NCBI GenBank assembly: GCA_015068085.1
Contig: SVLF01000006.1
Coordinates: 1-64,000, forward strand
Origin: Oscillospiraceae bacterium
GTDB lineage: Bacteria; Bacillota; Clostridia; Oscillospirales; JAAYXM01
DNA length: 64,000 nucleotides
Direction: 5' to 3'
A program made the position numbers and the translations under genes. Below, piece after piece: positions 56,704 through 64,000 of the stretch. Positions within the stretch are counted from its first letter, which is position 1. Each line of letters starts with the position of its first letter. The notes beneath the pieces were generated by a model. The model saw nothing but the letters and a program-made list of their open reading frames with translations. It did no database searches and was not told where the DNA came from.

Positions 56704-58208
56704 TAAAGCTTCCTCCGGAAACGTATTTTATTAAGACGTGATATCGCATACGGACGATGAATCATCCGTTCTCTCAACACTCGTATATACCCGTCCTTTG
56801 CCCCGTCGCGCGTGTGAGGAATTATATATGAAGTAAAGTCCACACCGAAGGACCGGAGCGATGATATATACGCGGCAAAGCCTATCACGCACACTGCATA
56901 TCCGTATATTCCGAGAAGTGAGGAAAAAAGCAGAAAAACAAGCCGGAGAATTGCAATTGCGCCGTCAAGCTTCGGTGTAAGAAACGACGCTATTCCGCAC
57001 ATTGCTACAATTATAATCATCTCGGCAGATACAATGTTGGCGGTAACTATGCTCTGACCGAGTACAATGGCGCCAACGGTACTTACCGTAACACCTATCG
57101 CCTTCGGCAGGCGCACCCCCGCCTCACGCAAAAGGTCAAACAAAATAAGAAGCAAAAGCATTTCCACCGCCGCCGGAAACGGAACCTGCGCCCGGCTTTT
57201 TGCAATACTTATAAGAAGATTTCGCGGTATCATCTCTTTATGATATGATATTAGCGCAATATAGAGCGCCGGCAGGCTCACTGCGGCAAAGAACGAAACA
57301 AAGCGCAGAAGCCGCGTAAAGCTTGCGAAGATGTGGTTTTCATAATAATCCTCGTTCGCCTGAAAATTTTCAAGAAACAAATACGGAAACGTAATTGCAT
57401 ACGGCGTTCCGTCAACGAGCAGTGCTGCCCTTCCCTCAAACAGCTTTGCCGCAACAACGTCCGGCCGCTCAGTTTTTCCCGTTGTATCAACAAGCGAAGT
57501 GGGGCTGTCCGTAACAAGCTCTGAGATGTAATTTACATCAAGCACAGAGTCAATTTCAAACGACGAAAGACGGCGCTCCATTTCTTTTATAAGCTTTTCT
57601 TCACACAAGCCCTCAATATAAACAAGGCAGGTTCTCGTCCTGCTGACCTTTCCCACCTCTATAAACCTGAATTTAAGGTTGGGATTCTTGACCTTACGCC
57701 GTATAAGCCCGATATTTGTGACGATAAGCTCCGAAAATCCTTCCTTTGGTCCGTTCACGGCGTTTTCCGTTTCGGGAATGCTTATTCCGCGGATTGCGTA
57801 TTTTTTTGAGTTTGCCGCAATCGCGCGCGGGCAGGTATCCACAAGCACAACCGTATCACCGATAAGCACGGAGGTTACAGCATCAAAGGGCGTGTCCTTC
57901 ACGCTGACATCATCTGTGCTTATTACAGTCGCGGCAAGAGTTTCCGAAAGAGTATCTCCGAAAACAATCCCTTCCGGATTGAATTTAAGAAGTGGACGGA
58001 CAACATTCTGGTCGATAACAATGTTATTTACAAGCACCTCGGTGAAAATCACACAGCCGCATACTTTCTCATCATATCTGTTCCTGAATGGACGGAAGAT
58101 AACCGTTTCATCGTCGCCGAGAATTTCACGCATAAGCGCAACATCCCGCTCGAGATTTCCGGTAAACTGCATATTTTTAAGCTCTTCGGCAGAAAAACCT
58201 TTTCGCAT
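56703..58208 (-). CDS. GerAA/GerKA-type spore germination protein
   Basis: ALLVDGTPYAITFPYLFLENFQANEDYYE..., C-terminal TM domain; start at MRKGFSAEELK preferred over ORF-track 58313. Confidence 0.9.
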   Translation of the reverse strand: MRKGFSAEELKNMQFTGNLERDVALMREILGDDETVIFRPFRNRYDEKVCGCVIFTEVLVNNIVIDQNVVRPLLKFNPEGIVFGDTLSETLAATVISTDDVSVKDTPFDAVTSVLIGDTVVLVDTCPRAIAANSKKYAIRGISIPETENAVNGPKEGFSELIVTNIGLIRRKVKNPNLKFRFIEVGKVSRTRTCLVYIEGLCEEKLIKEMERRLSSFEIDSVLDVNYISELVTDSPTSLVDTTGKTERPDVVAAKLFEGRAALLVDGTPYAITFPYLFLENFQANEDYYENHIFASFTRLLRFVSFFAAVSLPALYIALISYHKEMIPRNLLISIAKSRAQVPFPAAVEMLLLLILFDLLREAGVRLPKAIGVTVSTVGAIVLGQSIVTANIVSAEMIIIVAMCGIASFLTPKLDGAIAILRLVFLLFSSLLGIYGYAVCVIGFAAYISSLRSFGVDFTSYIIPHTRDGAKDGYIRVLRERMIHRPYAISRLNKIRFRRKL

Positions 58209-58287
58209 CGTATCTTCCTCCGTTGCATTTATGTGGCTTATTTTGCCACGAAATTGGAGTTTTATACGATAGCGACGGAAAGAAACA

Positions 58288-58323
58288 CGGGCTTGCAGCA
58301 AAATACATTTCACTGCAAACCCG
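58288..58323 (-). terminator. Terminator-like hairpin downstream of ceramidase-like gene
   Basis: CGGGTTTGCAG...CTGCAAGCCCG (minus strand). Confidence 0.6.
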
Positions 58324-58358
58324 TTGCTGTTTATTCACTTGTGAAAATCTCAATTGCT

Positions 58359-59705
58359 TTAAAATCCTGATTGTTCAAGAAGCGATATAGTTACATTAAC
58401 CATATCAGTACCTAATTTTGGTTCAGGAGTATTTGCACCGGTGATAGTCGGTTCGTATCCACCTTGCTCAATCGCTTCCTCTGTGGGAAGATAGCAATCA
58501 ACAGTTCCATTTGAAAGTTCACCGATTATGATGTTTTTATCTGCAAATCTTTCTCTTAAAGCTTTACCGTATTCAACAAAAACTTCTGCTGGCCAAGTTA
58601 CTATAGCAGAATCACCGAGAGAAAGAACCATAACCTCAACATCTATCATTTTGATAGGATTATTGAATGCAGCAAGTGTTGCAAGAGCAATAAGGTGGCG
58701 ACCATTAAAGCTCAGATGTTCCATACCATATCCTTCAAACTTCACATTATCTCCATGAAGAAAACGATTTGCAGTTTCCACATACTCTTTGGTAGGAACA
58801 CGAAGTTTTGCCGAGATAAACTCACGCGACACCTTCGGAATGATCGAATCAGACAGTTCGATTTTGCTTTCCAGTTCACAAATTGCATCAAAAAGCGCAT
58901 GAGCTGTTTTTTGATAGATCGGAAGCTCCGGATTGGTTTCTTCAATTTTTGACTTTACGGGAACTTTTAATAGATTGAAATGGTTTGTGTTGCCACAAGG
59001 GCCTGTAAAGAAAACGCTCTCAACATCATCGCCGAATCTTTCGTTCACAAGTTTTGCGAGATATCCGGGGTAATCTGCAGAAACTTTGTTGCCCCCAATC
59101 ATGTCAAGGTGTACTCCATAGTTTGATATGAATGCCAATTTTTTTCCTTGTTCGTCCGTAACCTTACCTATCACAAAGGATATATCCGGTGTTCCCGCAG
59201 TTCCGACAATATTGGAATTCATTCCACCTTGATTTGTCACAACTTTCCCATTCTCCGTAAGATACCTACGGATAAATGCATATCCCGGGACTTCAGTTTT
59301 CAAAAAACCGATTTTTGCCGGGACAAGCTTGTTAAAAGCATTAACTGCCGCAGAAATTGCACCTTCAACAAGCGTATTGATATATATAGGATTATGTTCA
59401 CCCACATCAAACCAGTCAAATGTCGGACCGCCGGTATGCGTATGAGATGCAGAAACGGAAATATTTTTTTCAGGTATTCCGCATGCCTCGCAAATTCCAC
59501 GGCGAATGCGAAGTACATCATCCCGGCGAAGGTTTATTGTATCGCAAACAACTGCGACTGAAATCGCACCATCATTTTCAAACACCATCGCTTTTGCATA
59601 CAACGGATCAAGCACACCTTCAACAAAACGCTTTGAATAATAACCGGGGATAACCATACCCTCTTGCGGAGTTATATCACATTTTGCAACACCAAATTTA
59701 AACAT
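58359..59705 (-). CDS. Neutral/alkaline ceramidase-like N-terminal-domain hydrolase (second paralogue)
   Basis: 448 aa; GVAKCDITPQEGMVIPGYYSKRFVEGVLDPLYAKAMVFENDGAISVAVVCDTINL, SASHTHTGGP. Confidence 0.72.
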   Translation of the reverse strand: MFKFGVAKCDITPQEGMVIPGYYSKRFVEGVLDPLYAKAMVFENDGAISVAVVCDTINLRRDDVLRIRRGICEACGIPEKNISVSASHTHTGGPTFDWFDVGEHNPIYINTLVEGAISAAVNAFNKLVPAKIGFLKTEVPGYAFIRRYLTENGKVVTNQGGMNSNIVGTAGTPDISFVIGKVTDEQGKKLAFISNYGVHLDMIGGNKVSADYPGYLAKLVNERFGDDVESVFFTGPCGNTNHFNLLKVPVKSKIEETNPELPIYQKTAHALFDAICELESKIELSDSIIPKVSREFISAKLRVPTKEYVETANRFLHGDNVKFEGYGMEHLSFNGRHLIALATLAAFNNPIKMIDVEVMVLSLGDSAIVTWPAEVFVEYGKALRERFADKNIIIGELSNGTVDCYLPTEEAIEQGGYEPTITGANTPEPKLGTDMVNVTISLLEQSGF

Positions 59706-59746
59706 ATATCTTTTTCTCCTTGTATTTTTTCAAACAGGACAGAGTC

Positions 59747-60661
59747 TTAATATGCATCAACTCTGCCACCTATATTGCGACCAAAATGGAAATCCCCTTG
59801 CACCTTGACACCATCAGAAAAATAAATGAATGTATCGGGATGCGCTTTCATCAAGCTCATAAACTCATTCATATTCTTATTATGAAGAACCGTTACAACC
59901 ATAGCATATTCCTCATCGGAATACATTCCGCGAGCTTTCAGTATTGTTGCACTATGCTGATAATTATGTATTATTTCATCACGAATGATTTCGGGATTTT
60001 TTGTGATTATTTTAACTTCAAGGGCATATCTTTCTTTTCTCAAAATAGCTGCCGCAGTCCATTCAAATACAAAAATCTGAATAACTGATAAAAGAATACT
60101 TGTCAGATCCCAATAAACAAAATAGGAACACAAGATAACCGCATAGCATATAATACTTATTATTCTTTCTATGTTAAAATTCGGTTTTTTCAGATTAACC
60201 AGGCAGCCTACTATATCAATACCTCCCGTTGAACAGCCTATTTTCAACATCATACCTGTACATATTCCCAGCGCCACACCGGAAAATATAGATGCAATAA
60301 CACGATAACCAATTTCTTCCCCTGCTGTTAATCCTAAAGGGATAAAGGTGTAAAAATTAATCTTTTCCAAAAGTATTACACCGAAAGAATCTATGAGGAT
60401 AAACGCTATTACATAAAAGACATATCTTTTCTTTAAGAATATCCACGCGAGTATCATCAAAGGGATATTTATAGCCAGCTTAAACCAACCTATGTTTATC
60501 CCCGTAATTTCATAAAGTATAGTACTTATTCCATCGACTCCACTGGGAGAAAAATTAGATGGAATTACGAATACATACAAAGAAACAAAAGATATTGTAA
60601 CTGCCAAGAGCATTATAATAATACTTTTAATTTCCATTTTGATTTTATCTTTTTTAATCAT
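59747..60661 (-). CDS. YitT family (DUF2179-type) membrane protein
   Basis: 304 aa; FVIPSNFSPSGVDGISTILY, GCSTGGIDIVG, C-terminal soluble domain. Confidence 0.85.
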   Translation of the reverse strand: MIKKDKIKMEIKSIIIMLLAVTISFVSLYVFVIPSNFSPSGVDGISTILYEITGINIGWFKLAINIPLMILAWIFLKKRYVFYVIAFILIDSFGVILLEKINFYTFIPLGLTAGEEIGYRVIASIFSGVALGICTGMMLKIGCSTGGIDIVGCLVNLKKPNFNIERIISIICYAVILCSYFVYWDLTSILLSVIQIFVFEWTAAAILRKERYALEVKIITKNPEIIRDEIIHNYQHSATILKARGMYSDEEYAMVVTVLHNKNMNEFMSLMKAHPDTFIYFSDGVKVQGDFHFGRNIGGRVDAY

Positions 60662-60692
60662 ATAACACCTCTAAAATTCTAAACTCTATGTG

Positions 60693-60716
60693 AAGGGCGC
60701 ACGTTTGTGCGCCCTT
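60693..60716. terminator. Perfect hairpin downstream of creatininase-like gene
   Basis: AAGGGCGCAC-gttt-GTGCGCCCTT. Confidence 0.55.
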
Positions 60717-60766
60717 GCAAATAACATAAATTACTTTTCCATTTTCGCATTTCTTATCAACTGTGC

Positions 60767-61636
60767 CTATTTCAAGTTTTTGTATACGTTCAAAACGTCG
60801 TCTGCAAAGCGGGTCACCGTCACATGGTGCATCTCCCTTGCAAACTCAGGTGTAAATTTTCTGTACTCTGCTTTGCAAGGGCGTACAGACCCTTCAAAAT
60901 CGTCTTCCTTCAATGCTCCGTAATGCTGAGGATACTTTGTTTCGTCTAAGAATTCAGGCTTGAAATATTCTGGATTTATTGCTGCGTTAAGAGCGGTTTC
61001 CCAAAGCCCTCCATGGCGCAACTTTTCAGAAATATTGTGTTTTGAATAATAGTCTCTTATTACGTCACGATTATAATCCTCAGACTGTATTGCCATTACG
61101 CGCATACCATGGAAATTCCCCACATTTTCGTTCTGCACTCCTTCCAAGTTCCTTTCGTCAGTATGACCAAATTCAGAAACAATTTTCTTAATCATATCCT
61201 CCGCCGGACCATGGAAGCCTACAAAAACACAAAGCTTGAATTTCATTTCCAGAGCAAGTGCTTCAAGAAGCTCAAGATATAACGACTCGCAAATCTCGCG
61301 GCTGAAAAAAACCCCGGGATATAGCCCTACTGTCATTTTATATTCTTCTTCAAAAAGCGGATCTGTATACTTGCTTTGAATTTGTTCACGAGTCCACGAT
61401 GGTGGCGCGCCTGCCGGAGCTACAGGAATAAGAGGAAACACAATTCCGCCGGTTTTCTCCGCAGCTTCCAAACACCACCGATAACCGTTATTCGTATCCA
61501 CACCGAGCACGTTACATTCTTCGTGGTATTCCACCGGTCCCACTGCAACATAAACTATCGATGCGCGTTCCTTTTCCTTGTTAAACTCGTAAGGAGTTAA
61601 TTCTTCATACTTATGCATATTACGTGACATAACCAA
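60767..61636 (-). CDS. Creatininase-family (creatinine amidohydrolase-like) protein
   Basis: 289 aa; VAVGPVEYHEECNVLGVDTNNGYRWCLEAAEKTGGIVFPLIPVAPAGAP, FVGFHGPAEDM. Confidence 0.65.
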   Translation of the reverse strand: MVMSRNMHKYEELTPYEFNKEKERASIVYVAVGPVEYHEECNVLGVDTNNGYRWCLEAAEKTGGIVFPLIPVAPAGAPPSWTREQIQSKYTDPLFEEEYKMTVGLYPGVFFSREICESLYLELLEALALEMKFKLCVFVGFHGPAEDMIKKIVSEFGHTDERNLEGVQNENVGNFHGMRVMAIQSEDYNRDVIRDYYSKHNISEKLRHGGLWETALNAAINPEYFKPEFLDETKYPQHYGALKEDDFEGSVRPCKAEYRKFTPEFAREMHHVTVTRFADDVLNVYKNLK

Positions 61637-61728
61637 TTTTCCTCATTTTTAAGTATTTATCACAACACTTAATCCTTTCGCGTAATCTTCCATTCGTTTA
61701 ATAAACACTTCATAACATCAGCTATGCT

Positions 61729-63267
61729 TTACTTTATTCTTGCATATGCGCTCTCATAAACCTCGAGAAGCTCATCTACATAGAAATCCCTCTTGAGAGT
61801 TTCGACGAAACTGTCAAAGTTTGAAATCGGTTCCTGGTTGAGGATAAATTTCGTGAACATTTCGTTTGTGTAGCTGACGAGAGCCGGTTTGTAATCGTCG
61901 ATGAACTTATTCTCTTCCTCATTGAAAGCGAGGTAGAGCGTCGGATTTGCATATGGCATTGTGTGCTCAATGACCATATCACGACCGGCTGATATATCCT
62001 CAGATTCAAAAGCGAGAATAGCATCAGGGTCCATACGCACAAATGTGCCATAAGTTCCGAATCCATAAAGCGTGTTTGCCTGAGTTCCTGCATCGTCGAG
62101 AATATACTTTTTCTTTCCGTCAACTATCTCATACGTTTCGCTTTCCTTACCCCATGAAAGAAGTTCATACGCCTCGTCTGTGTATAACCAGTCGACGAAC
62201 TTTGCAGCAGTAGCTATTTTTCCTTCATCGCCCGTATTGCAGATTACAACGCCTGTCGGATCAACATTGTACTTATTGACCATCGGAACGCCGTTTTCAG
62301 CATCTGCAACAGGCGGAACCATCGCCTTAAGGTCGAAGGATGGTTTTGCCTTTCTTGCAATGGAATTGAAGAAGTCAATTCTCGTCTGATAGTCAGGGAA
62401 GATAAATCCGCGGTCTGTTGTGATAAGTTCCTGCCATGTCGTGTTGTCAATTGTCATAAAGTCAGACGGCATTAGCTTCTCACTGACCATCTTTTTATAG
62501 AATTCCGTGACATCACGCATCGTGTCTTCGATTGCACCATAGCACCACTTGCCCTCGTTAAAGTCATAATAGAACTCTGCGGTCCAATATTCCTTCCAGG
62601 ATGGGCCGGAGCCATTTATGTGGTTAAATGCCGAGCGCAGGGAGAAGGGATAGGAATCCGGATAAATGGCCTTCAGCTCCTTACATACGTCATAGAGCTC
62701 ATCAAAGGTTGCCGGAATTTTGAGGTTGTGCTTCTCGAAAATATCCTTACGATACAGCCATGCACGTACATTCTGAGACAACTCGCGGCCAATAACCGGG
62801 CTGTAATATATCTTGCCGTCATATGACTTGCGGGCAGCGACATTATTTGCGTAATCCTCTTCGGAAAGAGTTTTTACCCATGCATTGTAGTTGGGCATAT
62901 GTTCCGCTACATCTTCAAAAGGAATCAAAGCACCCTGTATAGCATATCCGTCTGTGCCCGTCTTAGATGTGAAGGCAACAACATCTGCGAGGGTTTCGGG
63001 AGAAGCAAACATAATCGAATATTTTGTGTCTGGATCTGTGAGAATGGCAGTTACATCAAGTGTAACACCGCTTCCCTCTTCGATATAATCCCAAACCTTC
63101 CAATCTTCGCGATAGGGCCAGCTGGAACTAGAAACCGTGACAAGCTTGATAACATCATTTTTCGTTAAAGAATCACTATTTGCAACTGTCTGTTGCTTAC
63201 CGCCTGTACAGGCGGTAAGCGCAAAAATCATAACCAACACGAGGATAAAAGCTGCTAATTTCTTCAT
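61729..63267 (-). CDS. ABC-type sugar solute-binding lipoprotein (paralogue 3)
   Basis: 512 aa; lipobox IFALTACTGG; SSSSWPYREDWKVWDYIEEGSG; same family as the other two. Confidence 0.87.
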   Translation of the reverse strand: MKKLAAFILVLVMIFALTACTGGKQQTVANSDSLTKNDVIKLVTVSSSSWPYREDWKVWDYIEEGSGVTLDVTAILTDPDTKYSIMFASPETLADVVAFTSKTGTDGYAIQGALIPFEDVAEHMPNYNAWVKTLSEEDYANNVAARKSYDGKIYYSPVIGRELSQNVRAWLYRKDIFEKHNLKIPATFDELYDVCKELKAIYPDSYPFSLRSAFNHINGSGPSWKEYWTAEFYYDFNEGKWCYGAIEDTMRDVTEFYKKMVSEKLMPSDFMTIDNTTWQELITTDRGFIFPDYQTRIDFFNSIARKAKPSFDLKAMVPPVADAENGVPMVNKYNVDPTGVVICNTGDEGKIATAAKFVDWLYTDEAYELLSWGKESETYEIVDGKKKYILDDAGTQANTLYGFGTYGTFVRMDPDAILAFESEDISAGRDMVIEHTMPYANPTLYLAFNEEENKFIDDYKPALVSYTNEMFTKFILNQEPISNFDSFVETLKRDFYVDELLEVYESAYARIK

Positions 63268-63281
63268 AATATATTTCTCCT

Positions 63282-64000
63282 TTATTTGATATAGTCAAGT
63301 ATTCTCTTGATAAGAACCGCTACTTCTGCGCGGGTTGTGTAGTCAAGAGGCGCGATGAGTCCGTTCTTTCCGTTGACGAGACCTGCGGAGATGAGCGCGG
63401 AGACGGCATCTTGTGCGTAAGGTGCTACGGTGTCAAAGTCGGGGTATTGTGATAACACCTCATCCGTCAGCGGGAGGGCGCCAATCCCTCCACCGTCTTC
63501 GACGGTCACCCTCCCTTTAGGCAAGGGAGGCATTTTTTCGAGGGTGGTCAGTGCGCGGTAGACGATTACCATCATATCCTGACGGGTGATGGAGTTGCGT
63601 GGCGCGTACTTATTATCACCTATTCCACCGACAATGCCCGTGTTTCTTGCTATTGCAAGTTCACTTGCGAAGTAGTCGCTTGCCGATACATCTGTAAAGT
63701 TGTCCGCGTTGTCACTTGTGAGATTAAATGCACGGACAAGGAGCAGAGCAAAGTCCGCTCTTGTTATGTTAGCCGAAGGTGAGAATGTATTCTCCGATGT
63801 TCCGCGGATTATGCCGTTCTGTGCAAGAGTATTGATTGCGTCCTCTGCCCATGCGTGTTTACCAAGGTCGGTGAAACTTGATTTTCCCACCTCATCCGCC
63901 TCGCCTGCGCTCGGCTCCTTTTCCGGGGAGAGAAGGCTTTCATCACTGTCCTTTTCATCGGATTGGGTGGAATCCGGTGCTGCACCGCCTCCGCCGCCGG
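63282..64000 (-). CDS. SLH-domain surface protein, C-terminal part (continues past window end)
   Basis: SLH repeats paralogous to C-terminus of 32070..41120; frame stays open to 64000 (GGGGGAAPDSTQSDEKDSDESLLSPEKEPSAGEADEVGKSSFTDLGKHAWAED). Confidence 0.88.
   Translation of the reverse strand, partial: GGGGGAAPDSTQSDEKDSDESLLSPEKEPSAGEADEVGKSSFTDLGKHAWAEDAINTLAQNGIIRGTSENTFSPSANITRADFALLLVRAFNLTSDNADNFTDVSASDYFASELAIARNTGIVGGIGDNKYAPRNSITRQDMMVIVYRALTTLEKMPPLPKGRVTVEDGGGIGALPLTDEVLSQYPDFDTVAPYAQDAVSALISAGLVNGKNGLIAPLDYTTRAEVAVLIKRILDYIK
63483..63531. repeat. ~50-bp palindromic repeat copy 3, in frame within SLH coding sequence
   Basis: AATCCCTCCACCGTCTTCGACGGTCACCCTCCCTTTAGGCAAGGGAGGC; encodes MPPLPKGRVTVEDGGGI on minus strand. 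Confidence 0.88.
63888..63940. repeat. REP-like element within SLH coding sequence
   Basis: CACCTCATCCGCCTCGCCTGCGCTCGGCTCCTTTTCCGGGGAGAGAAGGC; related to 32616..32670. Confidence 0.55.

Noticed and set aside
1-64000. CRISPR arrays, rRNA, tRNA, prophage or transposase genes
   Set aside because: None could be supported by reading the sequence; tRNAscan or similar would be needed to exclude a cryptic tRNA.

Overview
The window looks like chromosome from a spore-forming Clostridia/Firmicutes-type bacterium; this inference rests on SpoIIE, a GerA-type germinant receptor operon, SepF/DivIVA/YggT and SLH-anchored surface enzymes. Positions 1-14.6 kb form a conserved co-oriented minus-strand housekeeping run (rluD-like, lspA, ileS, divIVA, yggT, sepF, yggS-like, HlyD-like, hfq, miaA, mutL, mutS, miaB). 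The middle carries a ceramidase-like hydrolase, GTP-type PEPCK, spoIIE, an LCP protein, a KDPG aldolase-VOC fusion, argG and argH. Positions 27-48 kb and 58-64 kb are accessory: SLH-domain surface proteins, including a 3016-aa protein with a heparinase II/III-like core, three paralogous orphan sugar-type solute-binding lipoproteins, an AraC regulator, a HicAB module and several palindromic repeats. The most interesting region is 16.3-17.2 kb. It holds two tandem cassettes of a 57-aa ribbon-helix-helix gene (both missed by the ORF track), each followed by a convergent small-RNA-like unit. Each unit has a consensus sigma-A promoter, a 5' hairpin, a conserved loop and a terminator stem whose sequence differs between copies while pairing is kept. 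The layout resembles plasmid copG/ctRNA/rep control circuits. Other notable observations are palindromic repeats carried in frame inside SLH-protein linkers, a 198-bp composite repeat bracketing the giant surface gene, and perfect 24-bp direct repeats bracketing hicAB. All calls were made by eye from the sequence and supplied translations; no database search was run.
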